Positions 8,795 through 16,220 of a stretch of 64,000 bases of DNA are shown piece by piece. Each line of letters opens with the position of its first letter. Position 1 is the stretch's first letter. Both the position numbers and the translations under genes were made by a program. Source of the stretch: Paenibacillus terricola (GTDB taxonomy: Bacteria; Bacillota; Bacilli; Paenibacillales; Paenibacillaceae); NCBI RefSeq assembly GCF_014779765.1, contig NZ_JACXZA010000012.1, forward strand, positions 28,346 to 92,345, read 5' to 3'. Under the pieces are notes generated by a model. The model was not told the DNA's origin and did not search any database. It worked only from the letters and a program-made list of their open reading frames with translations.

Positions 8795-8818
8795 ATATGC
8801 AAACATATGTTTGCATAT
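8795..8818. promoter_or_regulatory. 24-bp perfect palindrome upstream of the DUF457 gene
   Basis: The palindrome is centred on CATATG at 8804-8809, with outer arms ATATGCAAA/TTTGCATAT. It begins six bases after the previous stop codon and ends 60 bases before the next start. No T-run follows, so an operator is more likely than a terminator. Confidence 0.5.
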
Positions 8819-8878
8819 GTCGACTTTTTCCACTACAATAGGGATATCGCTTAGTATTGTTGAAAGGCGGTGTGCCCT

Positions 8879-9607
8879 ATGAAAGGCTCCTCGCATCTTG
8901 TCGTCAGCACCGGCATATCGCTCGCATTGACTGCATTAATCCAACCATCACTCACACCCATGGCGGCCGCAGCCGCTATCGTCGGCAGTCTGCTGCCCGA
9001 TCTGGATGAGCCGAACGGACTGCTCGCCAACCGGACGTTTCCGAAGGGAGCCATACGGGCCCTGCAGGTTATTATTCTGCTTGCGGCAGCAGCTGTTGTA
9101 TGGCTGACAAGCACGCAGTACCCATGGAACTGGGCGGCAGGCGCAGCCATCGGATTGACCGCCTTCGCTTCTATACGCTGGCTCCGCACGCTGCTTATGC
9201 TCATTGTCGGCGGTGCGCTCACCGTTGCCGGCGTCATCTATGATACGCGGCTATCGGCTGCCGGATTGGCGCTTGTCGTCAGCGCGCTCGTGCCGCACCG
9301 CGGATTTACGCATACGTTGTACGCGACCGGACTATGGACCGCAGCGCTTTATTGGATGGCGCCAGATGAGCTTAGCGTACCGATCGCAGGCGGCTTGTCG
9401 TATCTGCTGCATCTGCTCGCTGACGCCTTGTCACAGCGCGGCATTCAGCCGCTTCCTCCGATTCCTTGGAAGCTTCGGGTACCGCTCATGCGATCAGGCA
9501 AGTTCAGCGCCGCAGTTGTCGAAACCACTGCGATCGGCTTCACCTTCATTCTCGTCTGGATCGTCTTCGTTCAGATGGGGTATTGGCGGCTGTGGATCGG
9601 CTTCTAG
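8879..9607 (+). CDS. Membrane-bound metal-dependent hydrolase, YdjM/YvsG family (DUF457)
   Basis: A 242-residue polytopic membrane protein. The family motifs are SSHLVVSTG near the N-terminus, GSLLPDLDEPNGLLANR at about residues 37-53, and HRGFTHTL in the middle. These His and Asp residues are the presumed metal ligands. The hydrophobic spans include VIILLAAAAVVWLTS and LLMLIVGGALTVAGVI. The family is annotated as metal-dependent hydrolase, but no substrate is known. I chose ATG 8879, eight bases after AAAGGCGG; a GTG three codons earlier overlaps that site. It converges with spoVT across a strong hairpin. Confidence 0.75.
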   Translation: MKGSSHLVVSTGISLALTALIQPSLTPMAAAAAIVGSLLPDLDEPNGLLANRTFPKGAIRALQVIILLAAAAVVWLTSTQYPWNWAAGAAIGLTAFASIRWLRTLLMLIVGGALTVAGVIYDTRLSAAGLALVVSALVPHRGFTHTLYATGLWTAALYWMAPDELSVPIAGGLSYLLHLLADALSQRGIQPLPPIPWKLRVPLMRSGKFSAAVVETTAIGFTFILVWIVFVQMGYWRLWIGF

Positions 9608-9694
9608 CGCGGCACATATGTGGGGTTCGCTTCTAAATGACGCGCTGATCACTTACGTTCTCTCGTTGATTGAGCTATCCTGTTCGCACAACAA

Positions 9695-9742
9695 ACAGCC
9701 TTCTCCGTGGACCGGGTCTTTGACCCGGCAGGGGAAGGCTGT
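9695..9742. terminator. Branched hairpin between convergent DUF457 gene and spoVT
   Basis: ACAGCCTTC (9695) pairs with GAAGGCTGT (9734), enclosing a second stem CCGGGTC-TTT-GACCCGG. It lies between two convergent stop codons. T-runs are weak on both sides. Confidence 0.6.
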
Positions 9743-9774
9743 ATATGTGTAAGAGTTATCTTCGAATGGCCTTT

Positions 9775-10317
9775 CTATTGCTCCATCTGCTTGGCGAGGA
9801 AGCCAGCAGCGGTCTCTGCCATCTTTTGTTCCATTTGCGACATCTTGACGCCTTCTTCCTTGGAGAGCAGGACAACTGTTCCGATCGGATCGCCGCCAGC
9901 AATAATCGGAGCAGCGACGTAAGAAGCGAACGTCTCATTCACGTCCTTGATCAGCTCGATGTTGCCGCTTGATGTCTCAAGAACCGTCTTGCGGTTTTCC
10001 ATACAATTTTCCAGCACGGATCCGACTGACTTGTCCAGAAAGTCCTTCTTGGATGCGCCAGCGACAGCGATCACCGTATCCCGGTCTGAGATAAGCGTCA
10101 CATGCCCAGTGCTTTCGGACAACGATTCTGCATACTCCTTCGCAAAATCGCCCAGCTCACCAATCGGGGAATACTTCTTCAAGATGACCTCGCCATCGCG
10201 GTCCACGAAAATTTCGAGCGGATCGCCTTCGCGGATGCGAAGCGTCCTCCGTATTTCTTTCGGGATTACTACACGGCCCAGATCGTCGATGCGACGCACA
10301 ATACCAGTTGCTTTCAT
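9775..10317 (-). CDS. spoVT: Stage V sporulation protein T, transcriptional regulator
   Basis: A 180-residue AbrB-type regulator of forespore sigma-G genes. The N-terminal swapped-hairpin DNA-binding domain reads MKATGIVRRIDDLGRVVIPK, followed by EIRRTLRIREGDPLEIFVD. The C-terminal GAF-like domain holds VTLISDRDTVIAVAG and YVAAPIIAGGDPIGTVVLLS. I place the start at ATG 10317, which gives the usual length of about 178-180 residues. A GTG at 10356 would add 13 residues not found in the family. In B. subtilis spoVT follows mfd directly; here about 25 kb separate them. Confidence 0.93.
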   Translation of the reverse strand: MKATGIVRRIDDLGRVVIPKEIRRTLRIREGDPLEIFVDRDGEVILKKYSPIGELGDFAKEYAESLSESTGHVTLISDRDTVIAVAGASKKDFLDKSVGSVLENCMENRKTVLETSSGNIELIKDVNETFASYVAAPIIAGGDPIGTVVLLSKEEGVKMSQMEQKMAETAAGFLAKQMEQ

Positions 10318-10346
10318 GTCTTGTTGCCCCACTTTCCCTGAAGATT

Positions 10347-10478
10347 TTAAGTCCACTGGTTACCTGCCGCTGGTAATCGCATTGTGAAGCGTGTCCTGAT
10401 GACAAATGTATAAGCGTGAGAAAACCGCCGCTTGTCCGTCCGCTTATATCGAAGAAGGGATGCTTGGAACTCGACCAT
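10347..10478 (-). CDS. Possible small basic protein upstream of spoVT
   Basis: A 43-codon frame starting MVEFQASLLRYKRTDKRRFS. ATG 10478 lies nine bases after GGAGGGG. The product is rich in Arg and Lys, with no recognisable domain. It ends 30 bases before the spoVT start and could be a real small gene, a leader peptide or chance. The 130 bases above it hold a GTCGCC-TTAT-GGCGAC hairpin and nothing else I recognise. Confidence 0.25.
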   Translation of the reverse strand: MVEFQASLLRYKRTDKRRFSHAYTFVIRTRFTMRLPAAGNQWT

Positions 10479-10608
10479 AGTATTCATCCCCTCCCATATT
10501 CTTATTCGTCGCCTTATCGGCGACAAAAAAGGCAAGGTGTTCGCCGTTTGGCAGCATTTATTCGGCCGTTCATCTGGCTGGGAATACATCGCTGCATTGG
10601 GCTCGCTG

Positions 10609-12354
10609 TTATCCTTCCCGCTGGCGTGTTTCTCCATCCATCCGATTAGCAGAACGTAATTTGAGCGCTTCGCCGCCTCGCATGACCAACTGCCAGATCG
10701 CCTGTGCAGCATCCTGCACCGTTCTTGGCTGAACATGCCCTTGATCCTTCAGCAACCGGAATGGCCGCACCAACCTTGGCAAATGCAGATCTGCGCCCGA
10801 CAACAGCTCCGCATCGAACAACAGCTCCGGCGTGCCGGAAGCGAGCAGCTGGCCTTCCTTCATCATAAGAACATCGGTAGCCCATTCCGCTGCAAAATCA
10901 ACATCATGTGTCGCAACCATGACGGTTAGCCCTTCTTCGTGCATTTTCTCCAATAGCTGCTGTAGTTGATCGCGGCTCTTAGGATCGAGGAAAGCCATCG
11001 GCTCATCAAGAACGATGACGTCCGGTTTCATGGCAAGGACGCCCGCAATCGCAACCCGTCGCTTCTGACCATAGCTCAGCTCGAAAGGAGAACGGCTGTC
11101 GAAGCCGTCTAGTCCAACAGCATGAAGCGCCTCGGTGACCCTTTGCTGTATCGTAAGCTCATCCAACCCAAGATTGCGTGGTCCGAAGGCGACATCCTCG
11201 CCAACGGTCGGCGAGAAAATCTGGTCGTCCGGATCCTGATACACGACGCCCACTCGTGTTCTTAATAGATGTGCATTGCCGCTTGATATCCGTTTGCCGA
11301 ATATCGCAACCTCACCTGCGGAGGGCTGTTCCAACCCATTGAGCAATGCAATCAATGTCGATTTGCCCGCTCCATTGGGTCCCATCAGCGCCACTTTCGC
11401 CCCTTGCCCGATACTGAAAGACAGGCCATTAAGCGCCTGTCGGTTCCCATAATGAAAGGTCACTTCCCGTACCTCGATCGCTGACGTCATGGCTTCGCCC
11501 TCCTTTAATAGATGTAACGGATTTGTTGAATTTATTGGATTCGATGGGTTCGATGGGTTCGATGGATCCGCATCGATCGTTCCCGAACGACAACGTGAAC
11601 GTAAATGACTGCCGTTCCCCATACTTCCGCCGAAACCGCCGCGCGCGGCAATAGATTGATAAATACGTCCGCTCCGGCTGTAGGCCCGAACGAACAGAAC
11701 GCCAAGCAGTTCGCCTAATCTGTGCCAAGTCCGCCGTTTGAAACGCCAGTCTCTAATTTGAAGGCCGCGTGCGCGCTGCGCATGGAGCATTCCTCTCGCT
11801 TCCTCTCTAAGCAATCCCGTATACCGCAGCATGAGGACGGTCATCTCGAGCAGCACGGCAGGCATGCCAATGGCTCGTAGGCTTGCGATAAGCTGATACA
11901 CCGGTGTCGAGAGGATCAGGTACGTTAAGAGCAGATTCGCACATATTATTTTTAGCAAAAGAACAAGAGCATGACGTGCTCCCTCTTCCGTCGCTGTCCA
12001 ACCGCCTACATGAAGCAGCGCAGTGCCGCCATCAGGATGCTGAAACGGAACTAGAACAATCGTACCCAGCGCGAACGGAATAATGAGCAGCATGCGGGAG
12101 ACAATCGATCGGAGCGGCTGTCCGAACCACAGCAGCCACAATAATAAACATCCTGCCGCTCCACTAAGAACGGCAGGATGTCTGAACAGCATCAAGGCTG
12201 CTATTAAACCAAGCACCGACAGAACGCGTCTACGTGACTGCCGATATGGGTGTTGATGCGATACAGCGTCAGCTAGCGCTGAATAATTAGCGGTCGTCGT
12301 TTCTTTTGGATTAGATGCGATCGATTCCTTCAAGTCCATCTGTTCGCTGCTCAT
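10609..12354 (-). CDS. Fused ECF transporter CbiQ-CbiO (T component and ATPase)
   Basis: One 581-residue frame joins two proteins that are normally separate. Residues 1-265 are a CbiQ-type transmembrane component, with helices VLSVLGLIAALMLF and LLIIPFALGTIVLVP and the coupling motifs AQRARGL and SIAARGGFGG. Residues 294-581 are the CbiO ATPase: Walker A GPNGAGKST, Q-loop VYQDPDDQIF, signature LSYGQKRRVAI, Walker B VIVLDEP. The linker holds PSNPSNPSNP from a 9-bp repeat. An internal ribosome site (GGAGGGC) before an ATG at MTSAIEVREV could also give a free ATPase. The start at 12354 follows GGAGGGG and overlaps the cbiN end. It powers Ni/Co uptake with CbiM and CbiN. Confidence 0.88.
   Translation of the reverse strand: MSSEQMDLKESIASNPKETTTANYSALADAVSHQHPYRQSRRRVLSVLGLIAALMLFRHPAVLSGAAGCLLLWLLWFGQPLRSIVSRMLLIIPFALGTIVLVPFQHPDGGTALLHVGGWTATEEGARHALVLLLKIICANLLLTYLILSTPVYQLIASLRAIGMPAVLLEMTVLMLRYTGLLREEARGMLHAQRARGLQIRDWRFKRRTWHRLGELLGVLFVRAYSRSGRIYQSIAARGGFGGSMGNGSHLRSRCRSGTIDADPSNPSNPSNPINSTNPLHLLKEGEAMTSAIEVREVTFHYGNRQALNGLSFSIGQGAKVALMGPNGAGKSTLIALLNGLEQPSAGEVAIFGKRISSGNAHLLRTRVGVVYQDPDDQIFSPTVGEDVAFGPRNLGLDELTIQQRVTEALHAVGLDGFDSRSPFELSYGQKRRVAIAGVLAMKPDVIVLDEPMAFLDPKSRDQLQQLLEKMHEEGLTVMVATHDVDFAAEWATDVLMMKEGQLLASGTPELLFDAELLSGADLHLPRLVRPFRLLKDQGHVQPRTVQDAAQAIWQLVMRGGEALKLRSANRMDGETRQREG
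11540..11566. repeat. Three 9-bp direct repeats in the CbiQ-CbiO linker
   Basis: TTCGATGGG is repeated three times (last copy TTCGATGGA). On the coding strand it gives Pro-Ser-Asn triplets. Copy-number change would alter linker length without shifting the frame. Confidence 0.85.
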
Positions 12355-12667
12355 TCCGATCCCCTCCGCTTCTCGTTAACGAACGAGTTAAACCAAATAA
12401 CACAGCAGCCATAATCATAATGCCGATAGCTCCCGCCAATCCGATGCTGACAGCCGCCCAAGGAATGCCTGCGACCTCGTAATCCGGTATGGCAGCCAAT
12501 TCATTGACCGCCGTTTCTTGATGAAGGAAACCGTGGTCCTCCGCTACTCGCTCCAATCCATCCGGATGCGAGGAAGCCCAAGGCGACAGCAAGCAGGCAA
12601 TCGCAATCGTGATCAGCGCTAGGATGATCCAGCGTTTTCTATGCTCGGTTACGCGATAGGCGTTCAT
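12311..12667 (-). CDS. CbiN/NikN-like PDGLE-domain component of Ni/Co ECF transporter
   Basis: A 118-residue protein with a membrane segment near the start (WIILALITIAIACLLSPW), the signature HPDGLERVAEDHGF, and a second membrane segment (AGAIGIMIMAAVLFGL). This is the small accessory subunit that partners CbiM in metal capture; the PDGLE form is typical of NikN-type systems. It starts inside the 3' end of cbiM and its own end overlaps the CbiQ-CbiO start, so the three genes form a tightly coupled operon. Nickel versus cobalt cannot be decided from the sequence. Confidence 0.85.
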   Translation of the reverse strand: MNAYRVTEHRKRWIILALITIAIACLLSPWASSHPDGLERVAEDHGFLHQETAVNELAAIPDYEVAGIPWAAVSIGLAGAIGIMIMAAVLFGLTRSLTRSGGDRNEQRTDGLEGIDRI

Positions 12668-13298
12668 TCTTGAAGCCCCCTCCTGTCATCACTGCATTCC
12701 GTTCCATCAAATAACCGGTTACCAGCATCGTAATCATGCCTTCTCCAATTCCGATCAACATGTGCCAGCCAACCATTGCCGTCAGTGCCGTTGCTAAGTT
12801 GAAGGTGCCGGAAGCAGCAAGCAGTACCGCAACCCCTGCCGATGCCGCTACAATGGATAGCCAAGCTGACATCCAAGCGACGATTGCTCTTCCTTTGCCT
12901 CTGAATAGTTTCATACCTAACATATAACTGCCATATCCTACAAAACAGCCGATGAAGCCGGTACAGAGTACATTGGCACCAAGCGCTGTGATGCCTCCGT
13001 CCTGATACACGACCGCCTGCACGAGCAATACAGCCGTCATGACAAGCGCACCGATCCATGGACCGAACAGAATGGATACCATCGTTCCGCCAAGAAAATG
13101 CCCGGAGGTGGCACCGGCAATAGGAAAGTTAATCATCTGAGCAGCGAATACGAATGCGCCAACAAGCGCAATTAGCGGTACCCGCTTCGGTTCCAGCGCT
13201 AGCTTCGCCTGGCGAAGGCTGTACGCAACTGCGCCTGCTCCTGCCGCGGTTGTCGTGATCCAGGTCTTCGCATCGAGAAACCCATCTGGAATATGCAT
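12639..13298 (-). CDS. cbiM: CbiM/NikM substrate-binding membrane subunit of Ni/Co ECF transporter
   Basis: A 219-residue S component. It begins MHIPDGFLDAKTW; in the family the processed N-terminus with His2 binds the metal. Other family motifs are NFPIAGATSGHFLGG (about residues 56-70), with the His in the metal site, and LLVQAVVYQDGGITALGANV. At least five hydrophobic helices follow. It takes up Co2+ or Ni2+. There are no cobalamin genes nearby and no B12 riboswitch in the leader. Instead a GlnR-type box sits 22 bases upstream of the start, which points to nitrogen control and favours nickel for urease. Confidence 0.9.
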   Translation of the reverse strand: MHIPDGFLDAKTWITTTAAGAGAVAYSLRQAKLALEPKRVPLIALVGAFVFAAQMINFPIAGATSGHFLGGTMVSILFGPWIGALVMTAVLLVQAVVYQDGGITALGANVLCTGFIGCFVGYGSYMLGMKLFRGKGRAIVAWMSAWLSIVAASAGVAVLLAASGTFNLATALTAMVGWHMLIGIGEGMITMLVTGYLMERNAVMTGGGFKNERLSRNRA

Positions 13299-13320
13299 GC
13301 CTTTAATCCCTCAATTCTTA

Positions 13321-13337
13321 TGTTAGATTATCTAACA
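13321..13337. promoter_or_regulatory. GlnR/TnrA-type box at cbiM
   Basis: TGTTAGATTATCTAACA matches TGTNAN7TNACA at all six fixed positions and is nearly a perfect palindrome. It lies downstream of the predicted -10, centred near +15, where bound GlnR would block transcription. Confidence 0.7.
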
Positions 13338-13350
13338 TCCTTGTTTTCCC

Positions 13351-13379
13351 ATTATCAAGCATCCCCTTCTGTTCGTCAA
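13351..13379 (-). promoter_or_regulatory. Predicted sigma-A promoter of cbiM operon
   Basis: On the minus strand TTGACG (13374-13379) and GATAAT (13351-13356) are separated by 17 bases, close to consensus. Confidence 0.65.
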
Positions 13380-13380
13380 G

Positions 13381-13547
13381 TAGTTTGAAAGGATCAATTT
13401 GGTTACGGTTGGCCACCTGCCCGCCACAAAATGTAGTCAAAACGAAGCAAGCACCAACCTCACCGCTGTCGATTAGCCATTAAAGCTAACCCCAGCAAGC
13501 AACGATTGGTGCATACGCTCATCATCTCAGATATGGGATCAAACGAA
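13381..13547 (-). terminator. Probable terminator region of the guanidine operon
   Basis: GCACCAA and TTGGTGC (13451-13457, 13506-13512) enclose a second hairpin TTAGC/GCTAA (13473-13489). It lies between the ABC ATPase stop and the cbiM promoter. There is no strong T-run, so terminator function is inferred from position. Confidence 0.4.
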
Positions 13548-14372
13548 TTAGTCATGCTTTAACAATTGAGCCAGCTCACGCTTCAACTGCAGAAACACTG
13601 GCAGCTCGCGCACATCTGCCGTCCGCTCCGAAGGGAGATCGATGCGGAACTCACGGATAATCCGCCCTGGGTGAGCACCCATCACAACAATGCGCTGCGA
13701 CAAGAAAATCGCTTCATCGATATCGTGCGTGATGAACAAGACGGTTGTCTTCTCTTTCTCCCACACCTCGAGCAGCATCTCTTGCATCTCCACCTTCGTC
13801 TGCGCATCCAGCGCACCGAACGGTTCATCCATCAATAATACCTTTGGACGGTTCGCCAAAGCACGAGCAATCGCAACACGCTGCTTCATCCCGCCCGATA
13901 GCTGCTTCGGATAAGCGGAAGCGAACTTCTCCAGGCGAATAATGCGGAGCCAATGGTTGGAGATGCCCCGCCGCGCAAGCGTCGGAACACCCTTGAGCTT
14001 CAGGCCGTACTCGATGTTCTCCCGCACAGTCAGCCAAGGGAACAACGTATAGCCTTGAAACACCATGCCACGTTCCGCGCCAGGACCGATAATATCTTCC
14101 CCGTCTATTGTCAGCTCGCCGGAGGTCGCATCTTCAAGTCCAGCGACGATGCGCAGCAGCGTTGACTTGCCGCAGCCGGATGGACCAAGAATCGTGACGA
14201 ACTCATTCTCGCCAATCGTCAGGTCGATATCCTTAAGCGCTTGGAATTGGCTCTTGCGCGATTCATACACCTTCTGCAGGTTCTGAATATCGATTCTTCC
14301 GCGCTCCGCGCCCGTGCTCCCTTGTTCTCGCGACTCATTCACTGCCGTCACTGCTTCGCTCGCACTTTGCAT
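13548..14372 (-). CDS. ABC transporter ATPase, SsuB/TauB-like (guanidine operon)
   Basis: A 274-residue nitrate/sulfonate/taurine-type ATPase. Walker A GPSGCGKST, Q-loop FQGYTLFPWLTV, signature LSGGMKQRVAIARAL, Walker B VLLMDEPFGALD and H-loop FITHDIDEA are all intact. The first 25 residues are a poorly conserved extension. It is the last gene of the riboswitch-led operon and completes the importer begun by the binding protein and permease at its front, with the four catabolic genes between. The substrate is probably guanidine or a derivative, inferred only from the riboswitch and neighbours. Confidence 0.88.
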   Translation of the reverse strand: MQSASEAVTAVNESREQGSTGAERGRIDIQNLQKVYESRKSQFQALKDIDLTIGENEFVTILGPSGCGKSTLLRIVAGLEDATSGELTIDGEDIIGPGAERGMVFQGYTLFPWLTVRENIEYGLKLKGVPTLARRGISNHWLRIIRLEKFASAYPKQLSGGMKQRVAIARALANRPKVLLMDEPFGALDAQTKVEMQEMLLEVWEKEKTTVLFITHDIDEAIFLSQRIVVMGAHPGRIIREFRIDLPSERTADVRELPVFLQLKRELAQLLKHD

Positions 14373-14384
14373 CCGAACCCCTCC

Positions 14385-16220
14385 TTAAGATGTAACGCCG
14401 CTCCGTTCGTTCCGATAAGCCCGCCATCCGCCCGATGACGTGATGTCCACTGCTGCGAGCTCGGCATACCCTTCGCATATAAAACCCGAAACTTCTGTCC
14501 CATCCAATAGCTCTACCTTGCCGATGCCTAGCGGTGCCGGGATAGCTGCAGTGAATTCCCCTAATGCTGCAACAGGCATCTCCCATACCTCCAGCGCAAT
14601 CGATGCGCCTCCCTCAGGCAGCTTAATCAAACCCGGCTTCGTCGGTGTCGTTGGGAGCTCCATAAGCTTATATCGCGCTGCTGTAAACGTTTCTTCTATA
14701 AATTGCGCTCCGCACGCCTGCATCTGCTTCTCCAGCGGGAACCCGCGCATATGAAGTCCGCATAAAGCAACCCGTATCTTCGCAGATGATTTCTTTGTAA
14801 TAATGGTCTCGGATTTCGGATTTGCATTCTTGGTCCCGGAGACTCTCGCCTTATCATCCAAGTCCGATCCTTCGCACTCGAACGCCAGCCGTTCCGCTAC
14901 TTCGCGAATAAGACCTTCCTGCTCCGCCGCGCTGAACAACGTAATGCCAAATGGCAGATCATCGGCCGCCAATCCTGCCGGTATTGCAATTGCACACAAA
15001 TCAAGCAAGTTGCAATGATTCGTGTAACGGCCCATATCGCGATTGCTTGCGATCGGATTCTCCCTCACCTGCTCGCGTGTCCACGTCCCGCCTGCGGTTG
15101 GAAGCATGAGTACAGCGCTTCGCAATAACTCCTGCGCCTCCCGTTTGTACCTTTGCAGCTTGTGCATCGCCCCGAATAATGAAGCAGCCGAATACTGATC
15201 GGCTCCCGACCGTACGATCTGTTCCGTCACGGGAAGCGTCGAGCCCGGATTCGCCTCAATGAAGTGTTGCAACCCCGCCCAACGCTCCGCAACCCACGGC
15301 CCTTCATACAGTAGCGCCGCAGCAGCAGCGAACACACCTGTATCCACGTATTCCACTGGAATCCCGATCAACTTCAGCTGGTGAACAACTCGCACCCATG
15401 CCGCTTCGTATTCGGCGGCGAACGGGCCATAGAACGACGGCGTCTCGATCGGCAGCAGCAGTCGGGTTGGCGCAGCCGCCTCTGGCAATGGGAGATGGCG
15501 TGACCACGCATCTTCCGCATGGTATCCGCGCGCCACAGCGTCAACGGTGTAGACATCTGCCAAATTAGCCGCAAACACCGTTACGCAGTCCAGACTTTCG
15601 CAGGCAGGGACAACGCCTTTCACCGGCCAAGCGCCAAGGCTCGGCTTATAACCGACTAGATCATTCAGCGCTGCAGGCACACGGCCAGAGCCAGCCGTGT
15701 CCGTGCCAAGCGAGAATGCGGCTTGGCCGCGTGCGACCGCAACCGCCGAGCCGGAGCTTGAGCCGCCGCTGATCAGCTCCGGCCGAAGCGCGTTATGCGT
15801 CTCGCCGTAAGGACTGCGCGTGCCAACGAGACCGGTGGCGAACTGGTCGAGGTTTGTTTTGCCGACAGGTATCGCTCCTGCCGCAAGCAACCGTTCGACT
15901 ACTACCGCATGATCATCCGGCGTATAGGCAAATTCCGGACACGCCGCCGTCGAGGGCACGTTCGCAAGATCGATATTGTCCTTAATTGCGAACGGAACGC
16001 CCCACAATGGAGATTCAGAAGGATCAAGCTTCTGGAGCCTTTCGAGATAAGGGCGGATAAGTTCCATTGATGGCGGCGTAATCCAAATGTTCATATTCGC
16101 GTCCGCTTCAGAACGACGGATGATCTCTGCAACGACATCCTCCGGTGTTAAAGCTCCGTTCCGATACTGCTCCTGCAGCCACCTAATCGTCAGCTGTTCG
16201 GGAATGATGGTCTTCGTCAC
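14385..16220 (-). CDS. atzF: Allophanate hydrolase (AtzF-like)
   Basis: A 611-residue amidase-signature enzyme that splits allophanate to ammonium and CO2. The catalytic Lys is in FAIKDNIDLANVPSTAA and the Ser-cisSer-Ser region in ELISGGSSSGSAVAVARG, followed by FSLGTDTAGSGRVPA. The C-terminal 130 residues (VALCGLHMRGFPLEKQM onward) are the extra domain seen in AtzF-type enzymes. GTG 16220 overlaps the TAG of the carboxylase gene (TAGTG) and follows GGAGGTG, so translation is coupled. It ends 12 bases before the ATPase start. Two routes share this step: urea via urea carboxylase, and guanidine via carboxyguanidine. Confidence 0.9.
   Translation of the reverse strand: MTKTIIPEQLTIRWLQEQYRNGALTPEDVVAEIIRRSEADANMNIWITPPSMELIRPYLERLQKLDPSESPLWGVPFAIKDNIDLANVPSTAACPEFAYTPDDHAVVVERLLAAGAIPVGKTNLDQFATGLVGTRSPYGETHNALRPELISGGSSSGSAVAVARGQAAFSLGTDTAGSGRVPAALNDLVGYKPSLGAWPVKGVVPACESLDCVTVFAANLADVYTVDAVARGYHAEDAWSRHLPLPEAAAPTRLLLPIETPSFYGPFAAEYEAAWVRVVHQLKLIGIPVEYVDTGVFAAAAALLYEGPWVAERWAGLQHFIEANPGSTLPVTEQIVRSGADQYSAASLFGAMHKLQRYKREAQELLRSAVLMLPTAGGTWTREQVRENPIASNRDMGRYTNHCNLLDLCAIAIPAGLAADDLPFGITLFSAAEQEGLIREVAERLAFECEGSDLDDKARVSGTKNANPKSETIITKKSSAKIRVALCGLHMRGFPLEKQMQACGAQFIEETFTAARYKLMELPTTPTKPGLIKLPEGGASIALEVWEMPVAALGEFTAAIPAPLGIGKVELLDGTEVSGFICEGYAELAAVDITSSGGWRAYRNERSGVTS

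Noticed and set aside
10501..10608. GTCGCC-TTAT-GGCGAC hairpin as terminator of the cbi operon
   Set aside because: On the minus strand the T-run precedes the stem instead of following it.
13299..13547. B12 or nickel riboswitch upstream of cbiM
   Set aside because: None of the conserved cobalamin or NiCo riboswitch blocks can be seen; the leader is only about 45 bases.
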